This document shows, piece after piece, positions 26,426 to 34,095 of a stretch of DNA of 53,456 bases. A program made the position numbers and the translations under genes. The notes beneath the pieces are model-generated. The model made no database searches, was not told where the DNA came from, and worked only from the letters and a program-made list of their open reading frames with translations. The stretch's first letter is position 1; every line of letters begins with the position of its first letter. The stretch spans positions 1 through 53,456 of the forward strand of contig JAFEFF010000183.1 in the NCBI GenBank assembly GCA_018240745.1. Direction: 5' to 3'. The stretch comes from Pseudomonadota bacterium. GTDB lineage: Bacteria > Pseudomonadota > Alphaproteobacteria > Reyranellales > Reyranellaceae.

Positions 26426-27099
26426 CGCAGCAGCGCCTCGGCTTCGCTCAGCGCCTGCGGCGTGCCGACATGGAACCATGCGCCGTCATGCACCAGGCCG
26501 AACAGGCGGCCCTCGGTTTCGGCGCGGGTCCAGAGCTTCACCAGAGAGAAAGGACCATCCGGCGAGTCGCGGAACAGGCGCGAGTCGCAAATCGACACGC
26601 TCGCGAACATGTAGGGCGCGCTCGACTCGCCGCCGCGATGGCGCGCGTGGCCATCCGGCTGGAGGAAGTAGTCGCCGCGATCCTTCGCCTCGCGGCCGAT
26701 CGCTCGTTCGATCGGATGCAGCAGCAGGAGCGCATCCATGCGCGCAGGATCCCAGGCGGCTTCCATGCGGGACAACATCGGCCGTGCGCCGTCGCGCCAC
26801 AAGCCGTCGCCATTGAGGATGAAATACGGACCAGAGCCTAGCAGGGGCAGCGCGTTCTTCACGCTGCCGCCGGTTTCCAGCAGGCGACCTTCATGCACGA
26901 TCCGTGCGCGGCCCTCGAGATGCGCCGCGATCTGCTCGCCCAGGTGATGCACGTTGACGACGATGGTGCGCACGCCGTGCGCGGCGAGCCGATCCATCGA
27001 GCGGTCGAGCATCGAACGGCCCGCGACCGGGATCATCGGCTTGGGCATGGTGTCGGTCAGCGGCCGCATGCGCTCGCCGCGGCCGGCCGCCAGGATCAT
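26422..27099 (-). CDS. murU: MurNAc-1-phosphate uridylyltransferase-like nucleotidyltransferase
   Basis: About 225 residues of the sugar-nucleotide pyrophosphorylase family. The N-terminus MILAAGRGERMRPLTDTMPK is the nucleotide-binding signature, followed by PMIPVAG, VNVHHLGEQI, LLETGGSVKNAL, the metal-binding Asp in FILNGDGLW and the C-terminal WFHVGTPQAL. Placed right after the AmgK-like kinase, it should make UDP-MurNAc from MurNAc-1-phosphate in the fosfomycin-bypassing peptidoglycan recycling route. ATG 27099 is used; a TTG at 27114 would overlap the kinase stop and is an alternative. Neighbour context drives the specific name; by sequence alone it could be a mannose-1-P guanylyltransferase homologue. 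Confidence 0.82.
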   Translation of the reverse strand: MILAAGRGERMRPLTDTMPKPMIPVAGRSMLDRSMDRLAAHGVRTIVVNVHHLGEQIAAHLEGRARIVHEGRLLETGGSVKNALPLLGSGPYFILNGDGLWRDGARPMLSRMEAAWDPARMDALLLLHPIERAIGREAKDRGDYFLQPDGHARHRGGESSAPYMFASVSICDSRLFRDSPDGPFSLVKLWTRAETEGRLFGLVHDGAWFHVGTPQALSEAEALLR

Positions 27100-27110
27100 C
27101 GCCGTGTCGA

Positions 27111-28115
27111 TCAAGGTGCGACGCGCCGCAGGGGCGGCGGCAGATGCCGGTCGGTCCACGCGCGCAACGGCTCGAGCGCTGGATGCTGAAGGGCGCGTTC
27201 GAACTGGCGCCACACGCGTGGCAGGTAAGGCAGATACTCGGGCTTGCCATCGCGTCGCAGCAGGCGGACGAACAGGCCGATGATCCGGGCGTGACGCTGC
27301 GCCGCCATCAAGGCGAAGCCGGTGCGGAAGTCCTGCGCATCGACGCCGGTCGCGGCGAGATACCGGGCGAGGCAGGCCGCATGCACCGCCGGCGACACGT
27401 CGCGCCGCGCATCCTCGATCAGCGAGACGAGATCGTAGGACGGATGGCCGCGCTGAGCGTCCTGAAAGTCGAGCAGGCCGCAGGCACGCACGCCGGGGCG
27501 CTGTGGCAGCCAGAGAAGATTGTCCTTGTGGAAGTCGCGCAGCAGCAGCGCGCCGGGGCCGGCGGGAAGGTTGGCGAGGCAGGTACGCCAGGCGGCACGG
27601 TAGCTTTCCATCACCTCGGCCGGCGTCGTGCGCCCGGTCGCCTCGGCGAGATACCATTCGGGCAGCAGGATCGCCGCCTCGATCAGAGCCTCCCCTTCGT
27701 AGCCGCCGAGCCCCGGCAGCAGGCCGTGCTCGGGAGCGGCATGGACAACGGCCAGCACGTCGGTGGCGCGCGCATAGAGCTCCGACTCGTCGCCGCCCCG
27801 GGTCAGGACCCGCGCGAAGGTGTCATCGCCGAGGTCTTCCAGCAGCAGGAAGCCATTGGCTTCGTCGATCGCCTGGATCTCGGGGGCGCTGAGCTTCATC
27901 GTCAGCAGGTGCTTGCCGATGCGCACGAACGGCCGCACATCTTCCCATGGCGCCGGTGCATCCATCACGACGGCGGTGAGAGGGGCCGTGCCGGTGCTGC
28001 GCGTCAGGCGAAAATACTTGCGGAACGAGGCGTCGCCCGCGAGCAGCCGTTCCTCGGCGTCGCCCCAGCCGGAGCGGACGACGAAGTCGCGTCGCCGGGC
28101 AGCGCGGTCAGACAT
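27111..28115 (-). CDS. amgK: Anomeric MurNAc/GlcNAc kinase-like phosphotransferase
   Basis: A 334-residue aminoglycoside-phosphotransferase-fold kinase. ASFRKYFRL holds the small-lobe region, LLLEDLGDDTFARVL the hinge, LLRDFHKDNLLW the catalytic loop and GLLDFQDAQRGHPSYDL the metal-binding DFQ motif. Paired with the following nucleotidyltransferase, it matches AmgK, which phosphorylates the anomeric position of MurNAc and GlcNAc in cell-wall recycling. ATG 28115 overlaps the tsaE stop by 8 bases. A generic small-molecule kinase remains possible, but the kinase-uridylyltransferase pair next to tsaE is the known arrangement. Confidence 0.84.
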   Translation of the reverse strand: MSDRAARRRDFVVRSGWGDAEERLLAGDASFRKYFRLTRSTGTAPLTAVVMDAPAPWEDVRPFVRIGKHLLTMKLSAPEIQAIDEANGFLLLEDLGDDTFARVLTRGGDESELYARATDVLAVVHAAPEHGLLPGLGGYEGEALIEAAILLPEWYLAEATGRTTPAEVMESYRAAWRTCLANLPAGPGALLLRDFHKDNLLWLPQRPGVRACGLLDFQDAQRGHPSYDLVSLIEDARRDVSPAVHAACLARYLAATGVDAQDFRTGFALMAAQRHARIIGLFVRLLRRDGKPEYLPYLPRVWRQFERALQHPALEPLRAWTDRHLPPPLRRVAP

Positions 28116-28530
28116 CGAGGAGTGCGCGCCGTCCATCTTCTCCTGCCAACTCCAACGTCACACTGAGATGCTTCGGTAGCAGCCGGCCGAGCCGCTCCGG
28201 CCATTCCAGCAGCACGATGCCCTCGGCCAGCGCCTCCTCCCAGCCGAGCTCATAGACCTGCTGCGGATCGTCCAGCCGGTAGAGGTCGAAGTGCCAATAG
28301 CTGCCGCGCGGCGTGTCGTAGACCTCGACCAGGGTGAAGGTCGGGCTGGGCACGATCAGGTCGGGGTCGGCTGCGGCGGCCCGGATGATGGCGCGGGCGA
28401 GCGTCGTCTTGCCGGCGCCGAGATCGCCCTTCAGCCCGACCACGTCGCCGGGCTTCAGGCGCGCGGCCAGCGTGGCGCCCAGCGCTTCCGTCGCGCGCTC
28501 GTCGGGCAGGGGCATGGAAAAAGCCGGCAT
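28108..28530 (-). CDS. tsaE: tRNA t6A synthesis ATPase TsaE
   Basis: About 140 residues. TsaE is the ATPase that supports TsaB-TsaD in making threonylcarbamoyladenosine-37 of tRNAs. Walker A is LKGDLGAGKTTLAR, followed by VPSPTFTLVEVY and YWHFDLYRLDDP, and Trp/Glu-rich IVLLEWPERLG. ATG 28530 gives MPAFSMPLPDERAT, a typical N-terminus, but this start lies inside the stem of the ahcY terminator; ATG 28515 just after the T run is the alternative. Neither has a clear ribosome site. The stop overlaps the kinase start, so tsaE heads the tsaE-amgK-murU-addB-addA chain. Confidence 0.9.
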   Translation of the reverse strand: MPAFSMPLPDERATEALGATLAARLKPGDVVGLKGDLGAGKTTLARAIIRAAAADPDLIVPSPTFTLVEVYDTPRGSYWHFDLYRLDDPQQVYELGWEEALAEGIVLLEWPERLGRLLPKHLSVTLELAGEDGRRALLDV

Positions 28531-28547
28531 CTTGCGATGCCGGCTTT
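28518..28547 (-). terminator. Intrinsic terminator after ahcY
   Basis: On the minus strand a perfect 12-bp stem (AAAGCCGGCATC / GATGCCGGCTTT) with a GCAA tetraloop is followed by a run of five T. It begins 34 bases after the ahcY stop codon. The first tsaE start codon lies in the right arm. Confidence 0.88.
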
Positions 28548-28580
28548 CTAGCACGCGGCGCCCTGTGGGCGATTGCGGGC

Positions 28581-29975
28581 TCAGTAGCGGTAGAGGTCGC
28601 CCTTGAACGGGCCGGACTGCGGCACGCCGATATACCTGGCCTGGTCGTCGCGCAGCCTGGTGAGCTTGGCGCCGACCTTCTCGAGGTGCAGCGCTGCGAC
28701 CTTCTCGTCGAGCACCTTCGGCAGCGTATAGACCTTCTTCTCGTACTTGCCCGGGTTGGTCCAGATCTCGACCTGGGCCAGCGTCTGGTTCGAGAACGAG
28801 GCCGACATCACGAAGCTCGGATGGCCGGTGGCATTGCCCAGGTTCACGAGGCGGCCTTCGGACAGGACGATGATCCGCTTGCCGTCGGGGAACTCGACCT
28901 CGTCGACCTGCGGCTTTACGTTGTGCCACTTGTAGTTCCGCAGGTTGGCGATCTGGATCTCCGAATCGAAGTGACCGATGTTGCAGACGATGGCGCGATG
29001 CTTCATCGCCCGCATGTGGTCGTGGGTGATCACGTCGACGTTGCCGGTCGCGGTCACGAAGATGTCGGCCTTGGGCGCCGCCTCTTCCATGGTGACGACC
29101 TCGTAGCCTTCCATCGCCGCCTGCAGGGCGCAGATCGGATCGATCTCGGAAACCATGACGCGGCAACCGGCCTGGCGTAGCGAGGCGGCGGAGCCCTTGC
29201 CGACGTCGCCGAAGCCCGCGACCATTGCCACCTTGCCCGACATCATGACGTCGGTGCCGCGGCGGATGCCGTCGACCAGCGATTCACGGCAGCCATAGAG
29301 GTTGTCGAACTTCGACTTGGTGACCGAGTCGTTGACGTTGATGGCGGGCCACAGCAGGCGGCCCTCCTTCTCCATCTGATAGAGCCGGTGCACGCCCGTG
29401 GTGGTCTCCTCGGTGACGCCCCTGATGTTGGCGCCGAGCTTTGCGTACCAGCCGGGCTGCTCCTTGTTCCTCCTGGCGATCGCCTTGTAGAGGACCTCTT
29501 CCTCCTCGTTGGTCGGTTTGGCGATCAGCGACGGATCCTTCTCGGCGCGCATGCCGAGATGGACCAGCAGGGTGGCGTCGCCGCCATCGTCGAGGATCAT
29601 GTTCGGAGTGCCGCCGTCGGCCCATTCGAAGATCTTGTGGGTGTAGTCCCAGTACTCGGGGAGACTCTCGCCCTTGACCGCGAACACCGGCGTCCCCGAC
29701 TTGGCGATCGCCGCGGCGGCATGGTCCTGGGTCGAGTAGATGTTGCACGAGGCCCAGCGCACGTCGGCGCCCAGTGCCTTCAGGGTCTCGATCAGCACGC
29801 CGGTCTGGATGGTCATGTGCAGCGAGCCGGCGATGCGCGCGCCCTTGAGCGGCTTTTTGGGGCCGAATTCCTTGCGGATCGCCATCAGGCCGGGCATCTC
29901 GGTCTCGGCCATGTCGAGTTCCTTGCGGCCCCAATCGGCGAGCCCGATATCCTTGACGACGTAGTCCTGAGCCAT
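28581..29975 (-). CDS. ahcY: S-adenosylhomocysteine hydrolase
   Basis: A 464-residue NAD-dependent enzyme that splits SAH to adenosine and homocysteine, clearing the methyl-transfer by-product. Signatures include [47 protein letters not shown], the NAD motif [28 protein letters not shown] and the C-terminal [25 protein letters not shown] tail with the Lys-Tyr ending. Length matches the long bacterial form. ATG 29975 is preceded by GGAGGGCCC. It is downstream of the PTS genes on the same strand but separated by a 173-base regulatory gap and closed by its own terminator. Confidence 0.98.
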   Translation of the reverse strand: MAQDYVVKDIGLADWGRKELDMAETEMPGLMAIRKEFGPKKPLKGARIAGSLHMTIQTGVLIETLKALGADVRWASCNIYSTQDHAAAAIAKSGTPVFAVKGESLPEYWDYTHKIFEWADGGTPNMILDDGGDATLLVHLGMRAEKDPSLIAKPTNEEEEVLYKAIARRNKEQPGWYAKLGANIRGVTEETTTGVHRLYQMEKEGRLLWPAINVNDSVTKSKFDNLYGCRESLVDGIRRGTDVMMSGKVAMVAGFGDVGKGSAASLRQAGCRVMVSEIDPICALQAAMEGYEVVTMEEAAPKADIFVTATGNVDVITHDHMRAMKHRAIVCNIGHFDSEIQIANLRNYKWHNVKPQVDEVEFPDGKRIIVLSEGRLVNLGNATGHPSFVMSASFSNQTLAQVEIWTNPGKYEKKVYTLPKVLDEKVAALHLEKVGAKLTRLRDDQARYIGVPQSGPFKGDLYRY

Positions 29976-30052
29976 GGGCCCTCCGGCGGTTCTTGGTCGG
30001 GGAAAGGCGGGTCTCTTAACAGCGCCCCGGCGACCTCTCAACGTACCGGATC

Positions 30053-30084
30053 AACATATAAGCAAGAATTTATGGCCATATGTT
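30053..30084 (-). promoter_or_regulatory. AT-rich palindromic operator candidate upstream of ahcY
   Basis: AACATAT (30053-30059) and ATATGTT (30078-30084) form a perfect 7-base inverted repeat, with a second imperfect palindrome CATATAA...TTTATG inside. It is a conspicuous AT island in GC-rich DNA, about 80-110 bases before the ahcY start. SAH-responsive ArsR-family repressors (SahR) are known to bind such palindromes upstream of ahcY in Proteobacteria; assigning this site to SahR is inference. Confidence 0.5.
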
Positions 30085-30148
30085 CCAAGCTTTATGAGCC
30101 TGGGCATTCCGAGGCCTCCGGCCGAGGGGCCTGGTCACGAGGGCCGCG

Positions 30149-30448
30149 TCAGTCCTCGCCGAATTTGCCCTCGACCAGGTCGGCGAGGGCGGCCATCGCT
30201 TCGCCGGCCTGCCGGCCCGAGCAGATGAGGTCGATCGAGCTGCCGATGCCGGCAGCGAGCATCATCAGGCCCATGATCGAGAGCCCGGACACTTCCTGGC
30301 CCTTGAAGGAAACCCGCACGGCGGCGTCGAACTGGCCGGCGGTGCGCACGAACTTGGCGGCGGCGCGGGCGTGCAGGCCGCGCTTGTTGCCGATCGCGAG
30401 GCTGCGCTTCAGCGTTCCGGAGGAGCGATTCGCCGCGATGCCGCTCAC
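30149..30448 (-). CDS. HPr-like phosphocarrier of the regulatory PTS
   Basis: A 99-residue HPr/NPr-fold phosphocarrier. His26 in NKRGLHARAAAKFV is the site phosphorylated by enzyme I, and Ser57 in SGLSIMGLMMLAAG corresponds to the regulatory Ser46 that HPr kinase modifies. An N-terminal extension of about 15 residues precedes the first strand. The GTG start at 30448 overlaps the EIIA stop (GTGA), indicating translational coupling. No sugar permease (EIIB/C) is in the window, so this is a signalling PTS arm rather than a sugar uptake system. Enzyme I must be encoded elsewhere. Confidence 0.93.
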   Translation of the reverse strand: MSGIAANRSSGTLKRSLAIGNKRGLHARAAAKFVRTAGQFDAAVRVSFKGQEVSGLSIMGLMMLAAGIGSSIDLICSGRQAGEAMAALADLVEGKFGED

Positions 30449-30849
30449 GAAGCTTCCTTGGCCAGGATCCGCGACGCGACGGTGATGTACTTGCGGCCGG
30501 CTTCCTGCGCCATGCGCACGGCTTCGGCGATCGGCCGGTTCCGGACCGAGGCGAGCTTCACCAGCATCGGCAGATTGACGCCGGCCAGCACCTCGATGCG
30601 CGCATGCTCCATGATGGAGATCGCAAGATTGGAGGGAGTGCCCCCGAACATGTCGGTCAGCACGATCACGCCATCGCCCGTGTCGCAGGCCCGCGCCCGC
30701 TCGAGGATCTCGTTGCGCCTCTTTTCCATGTCGTCCTCGGCGCCGATGCACACCGCCGAGATGCATTGCTGCGGGCCGACCACATGCTCGAGCGCAGCCA
30801 GGAATTCGCGTGCGAGGTTGCCATGCGTCACGAGTACAATGCCGATCAT
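30445..30849 (-). CDS. PTS EIIA component, mannose (ManX) family
   Basis: A 134-residue EIIA-Man-type domain. His9 in IGIVLVTHGNLAREFL is the phosphorylation site; VIVLTDMFGGTPSNLA is the other family hallmark. No EIIB or membrane subunits accompany it, as usual for alphaproteobacterial regulatory PTS. ATG 30849 overlaps the rapZ stop (ATGA) and is preceded by GGGGTG. Its 3' end overlaps the HPr start. It probably receives phosphate from HPr and relays carbon/nitrogen status to the sensor and kinase genes of the same cluster. Confidence 0.93.
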   Translation of the reverse strand: MIGIVLVTHGNLAREFLAALEHVVGPQQCISAVCIGAEDDMEKRRNEILERARACDTGDGVIVLTDMFGGTPSNLAISIMEHARIEVLAGVNLPMLVKLASVRNRPIAEAVRMAQEAGRKYITVASRILAKEAS

Positions 30850-31799
30850 ACACCCCTGCCCCAACCACTCTCCGCGCCCGCGTCCCCCCGGGTCTCGGTA
30901 TCGCGGTGCACAAGAGTGACCGAGCGGCCCGCGCCGCGCAACCATTCCGCCAGCCGTTCGGCGACCGCGATCGAGCGATGTCGCCCTCCCGTGCAGCCCA
31001 CGGCGATGGTCAGATAGCTCTTGCCTTCGGCATCGAATCGAGGCAGCAGCGGCTCGATCATGCCCTCGAGGCGGCCGATGAACGGCTCGTAGTCGGGATC
31101 GGTGGCGATGTAGTCGACGACCGGCCGGTCGCGCCCGGTGAGCGGCTTGAGCTCCGGCACGTAGTGCGGATTCTTCAGGAAGCGCACGTCGAACACCAGG
31201 TCGGCCTCGCGTGGCAGGCCACGGCGGTAGGAGAACGACATCACCGCGATGCGCGCGCCGTGCCGATCACCGAGCGCAAAGTGGCCGGCGAGGATCTGCT
31301 TGAACTGGTGCGGCGACAGTGCCGAGGTGTCGACCACCGCGTCGGCCGAATCGCGCACCCAGCCGATCTGCTTGCGCTCCTCGACGATGCCGTCGACCAC
31401 CGGGCGATCGGGCGCCATCGGATGCGGCCGGCGCGATTCGGTGTAGCGGCGCTGCAGGGTCTCGGTATCGCAATCGAGGTAGAGCAGTCGCGCGGCGAGG
31501 TCGGGCCGCTGACGCAGCTGCCGGAGGCGACGCACCAGCTCCTCGGCACTGAAGCCGTAGGTGCGGGTGTCGACGCCGAAAGCGAGCGGAGCGGCCATCT
31601 CGCCGGGACTGCCGGCGGTCGACCGCATCAGGTCGCCGAGCAACGGCAGCGGGACGTTGTCGACCGCGACGTAGCCCAGATCCTCCAGCGCATGCAGGGC
31701 GGTGGCGCGTCCGGCGCCGCTCAGGCCGGTCACCAGCACGAACGGTCGGCGTGTGGTGCGCTGGGCTATCGGGGCCGGGGAGGGCGAACTGTCGGGCAT
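30846..31799 (-). CDS. rapZ: RapZ-type RNase adapter / nucleotide-binding protein
   Basis: A 317-residue YvcJ/RapZ family protein. In enterics RapZ guides RNase E to the GlmZ sRNA to control amino-sugar synthesis; the role in Alphaproteobacteria is less clear. The P-loop is VTGLSGAGRATALHALED, with Arg in place of the usual Walker Lys. VDNVPLPLLGDL, FGVDTRTYGF, LYLDCDTETLQRRYTESRRPHP, the C-terminal FLKNPHYVPELKPLTG and IAVGCTGGRHRSIAVAE are all present. ATG 31799 is preceded by AGAAGGCG. It sits between hprK and EIIA in a run of overlapping genes. Confidence 0.93.
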   Translation of the reverse strand: MPDSSPSPAPIAQRTTRRPFVLVTGLSGAGRATALHALEDLGYVAVDNVPLPLLGDLMRSTAGSPGEMAAPLAFGVDTRTYGFSAEELVRRLRQLRQRPDLAARLLYLDCDTETLQRRYTESRRPHPMAPDRPVVDGIVEERKQIGWVRDSADAVVDTSALSPHQFKQILAGHFALGDRHGARIAVMSFSYRRGLPREADLVFDVRFLKNPHYVPELKPLTGRDRPVVDYIATDPDYEPFIGRLEGMIEPLLPRFDAEGKSYLTIAVGCTGGRHRSIAVAERLAEWLRGAGRSVTLVHRDTETRGDAGAESGWGRGV

Positions 31800-31810
31800 G
31801 ACCGCGCCTT

Positions 31811-32257
31811 CTACGATGATGCGGCCGCGCTCCGCGTCAAGGCAAGCCACAACTTTTGAACAGCCGAGCCCTCGAACGGGGCGAGGTCCAGTCGCGGCAA
31901 CGTGATGTCGAGCAGCCCTTCCGTTTGTCGCTCGGGCAGGCGTTCGATCCGCTCTGGCGGCACGAGATCGACCAGCAGGGCGACGCGGGCCTGCGCCAGC
32001 AGCTGGTTTCGCTGCAATCGAACAATGCCCACGCCACGCGCTTCGATCATCCCGGCGAGGGCTGGCGGTGGCGTGGCGACTAGCGAACGGCCGCGCCGGG
32101 CGAGATGCGTCTGGTCGTCGGACACCAGCCGGCCGCCGGCCGTGATCAGCCGCAGCGCCAGGTCCGACTTGCCCGAGCCCGACGGCCCGCGCAGCAGCAC
32201 GGCGCACCACCGGGACTTGACCCGCAGGGCGACGGCGGTCGCGTGAACGAACGTCAC
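31811..32257 (-). CDS. hprK: HPr kinase/phosphorylase, short alphaproteobacterial form
   Basis: A 148-residue protein equal to only the C-terminal catalytic domain of Gram-positive HprK. The P-loop is GPSGSGKS (24-31), and ALAGMIEARGVGIVRL matches the HprK signature (IE-x-RG-x-GI). The N-terminal domain is absent, as is normal in Alphaproteobacteria. It should phosphorylate or dephosphorylate the Ser of HPr. The GTG start overlaps the chvG stop (GTGA), so it is coupled to the sensor kinase. Confidence 0.92.
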   Translation of the reverse strand: MTFVHATAVALRVKSRWCAVLLRGPSGSGKSDLALRLITAGGRLVSDDQTHLARRGRSLVATPPPALAGMIEARGVGIVRLQRNQLLAQARVALLVDLVPPERIERLPERQTEGLLDITLPRLDLAPFEGSAVQKLWLALTRSAAASS

Positions 32258-34026
32258 GTCGCCGCCGGGACGCGCACGGTGAAGCGGGCGCCGAGCACGC
32301 GGCCGTCGGCGGCCTTGCGGTTGCTGGCGGTGATCGAGCCGCCGTAGGTCTCCATGATCTGGCGGCAGATCGAAAGGCCCAGGCCCGAATGCTGGCCGAA
32401 ATGCTCGCTCGGCCGCTCGGAATAGAAGCGCTGGAAGATCGATTCGAGGTTGTCCTCGGGGATGCCCTGGCCCTCGTCGTCGATCGTCACCACGAACGGC
32501 CCGTTACGCGGCTCGCGGGAGAGCTCGACCAGGATTCGCGAGCCCTTAGGGCTGAAGGACAGCGCGTTGTCGATGATGTTGCGGAACACCTGGCCGTAGC
32601 GGCCGTCATGGCCCAGCCCTTCGTAGGGCGGATTGGCCGACAGCCGGAGCTCGACCTCGACCCCTGCCTTCTGTGCGGCGACCGCGGCGTAGTGCTGGAC
32701 CATGTCGCTCAGCAGCGTCTTGAGGTCGACGGTCTTGAACTCGCCGCGCATGAGCTCGGCGTCGAGCCGCGAGGCGTCGGAGATGTCGGAGATCAGCCGG
32801 TTCAGCCGTTCGATGTCCTGCACCACGATCGCCATCAGCTTGGCGCGCTGCTCGGCCTCGAGGTTGGGCCGCGCCGCCACCTCGATCGCGGAGCGCAGCG
32901 AGGTCAGCGGATTCTTGAGCTCGTGCGCCACGTCGGCGGCGAAGCTTTCGATGGTGTTGATGCGCTGCCACAGCGCGTCGGTCATCGAGCGCAGCGCGTC
33001 GTTGAGGTCGCCGATCTCGTCGCCGCGCTTGCCGAGGTCGGGGATCTCGGGCCGGCTTTCGCGCGCGAGCCGAACCTCGTCGGCGGCGCGGGCCAGCCGC
33101 ACGATCGGATGGGTGATGGTGCCGGCGAGGTAGAGCGACAGCAGCACCGTGATGCCGAGCGCCGCCACCGCGATCGTCAGCATGTCGTAGCGCACCTCGC
33201 GGAGCGAGGCGGCGATCGCCCGGTTGTCGCGCGTCAGCATCAGCGCGCCCAGCACCTGCTTGTAGCGCTGCACCGGCACCGCGGCGCTCAAGAGCAGATG
33301 GCCCTCGGACATGGTGCGCACCGCCGAGGCATTGAAGCCGCGCAGCGCGCTCGCGACCTCGGGGAAGTCGCGCTGCGTCGGGTTCGGCCGCTCGATGTAC
33401 TCGGGGAACCGATCGGAGTGGGAGAACTGGCGGCCGAGCCAATCGCCGATCTGGTCTGTCCAGTGCTGCTGCGGCGGCTCGGCCGGCTCTTCGGGGGCGG
33501 GCAGCGGCGTGACGTGGATGCGGCCGGTCTCGCTCAACACGGCCGAATCGCCGAGAAGCTCGCCGGTCTCGCTGAACAGCCGCGCCCGCACGCCGGTCGG
33601 CTTGACCAGGCGGGTCAGCAGCTGGCGTGCCGCCTCGGCGTCGAGCCGGTTGGTCGTGGTCTCGCCGCCGATCACCGCGACCTCGGCGATGCCGGCCGCG
33701 ACCATCTCGCCCTGCACCAGCAGGGACGCCAACTCGGCGTCGATCAGCTCGTCCTCGTAGTCGCTGAGATAGACCGCGCCCAGCGCCAGCAGCGCCACCG
33801 GTACGATATTGAGCAGAAGGATGCGGCGGGTGAGCGGCGAATGGCGCCGCGACTGGCGGCGGCGGCGCAGCAGCGTCGACGTCTCGCGGCGCGCCACGGC
33901 GCGCCGCTTCTGGCGGAGGATCAGCAGGAACCGTCGCAGAGCCGCGATGAGCGGTTGACGCTTTCCTCCCGCCTCGGTGGGGGAGGTGCCCGCGTGCGCG
34001 CGGGCGGAGGGGTCATGAGCTACCAC
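32254..34026 (-). CDS. chvG: Sensor histidine kinase ChvG/ExoS-like
   Basis: Up to 590 residues. A first membrane segment (ILLLNIVPVALLALGAVYL), a periplasmic sensor of about 200 residues, a second segment (MLTIAVAALGITVLLSLYL), HAMP, the phospho-acceptor His in DVAHELKNPLTSLRSAIE and an ATPase domain (NIIDNALSFS, DEGQGIP, GLGLSICR). ChvG pairs with ChvI to sense acid or envelope stress. The longest frame begins at GTG 34026, but its first 20-odd residues are encoded by repeat family B; a GTG at 33897 (MARRETSTLL) is a plausible alternative start. The 3' end overlaps hprK. Confidence 0.9.
   Translation of the reverse strand: MVAHDPSARAHAGTSPTEAGGKRQPLIAALRRFLLILRQKRRAVARRETSTLLRRRRQSRRHSPLTRRILLLNIVPVALLALGAVYLSDYEDELIDAELASLLVQGEMVAAGIAEVAVIGGETTTNRLDAEAARQLLTRLVKPTGVRARLFSETGELLGDSAVLSETGRIHVTPLPAPEEPAEPPQQHWTDQIGDWLGRQFSHSDRFPEYIERPNPTQRDFPEVASALRGFNASAVRTMSEGHLLLSAAVPVQRYKQVLGALMLTRDNRAIAASLREVRYDMLTIAVAALGITVLLSLYLAGTITHPIVRLARAADEVRLARESRPEIPDLGKRGDEIGDLNDALRSMTDALWQRINTIESFAADVAHELKNPLTSLRSAIEVAARPNLEAEQRAKLMAIVVQDIERLNRLISDISDASRLDAELMRGEFKTVDLKTLLSDMVQHYAAVAAQKAGVEVELRLSANPPYEGLGHDGRYGQVFRNIIDNALSFSPKGSRILVELSREPRNGPFVVTIDDEGQGIPEDNLESIFQRFYSERPSEHFGQHSGLGLSICRQIMETYGGSITASNRKAADGRVLGARFTVRVPAAT
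33965..34017. repeat. Intergenic palindromic repeat, family B copy 1
   Basis: Two small stems, CCTCCCGCC..GGGGGAGG and CCCGCG..CGCGGG, end in GGAGGGGTCATG. The same layout (GGGGAGGTGCCCGCG ... GGAGGGGTCATG) recurs at 49692-49750. Here it overlaps the apparent 5' end of chvG. Confidence 0.85.
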
Positions 34027-34064
34027 GGGGCGGGGGCCTCCGGCCCCTCCGCCCCCTCGGGCCC

Positions 34065-34086
34065 CCTCCCCATATCAACGGGGAGG
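34065..34086. repeat. Family B-like partial stem between chvI and chvG
   Basis: CCTCCCC and GGGGAGG flank the 8 bases ATATCAAC. It resembles the first stem of the 49692 copy (CCTCCCCATTCAGAC...TGGGGAGG). It lies 9 bases after the chvI stop and could attenuate read-through into chvG. Confidence 0.6.
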
Positions 34087-34095
34087 AAAGCTCCA

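Noticed and set aside
30085..30148. Possible SAH riboswitch upstream of ahcY
   Set aside because: Only a CCAGGCTC match is present. The conserved GAGGAGCGCTGC-type segment and the pseudoknot partner are missing.
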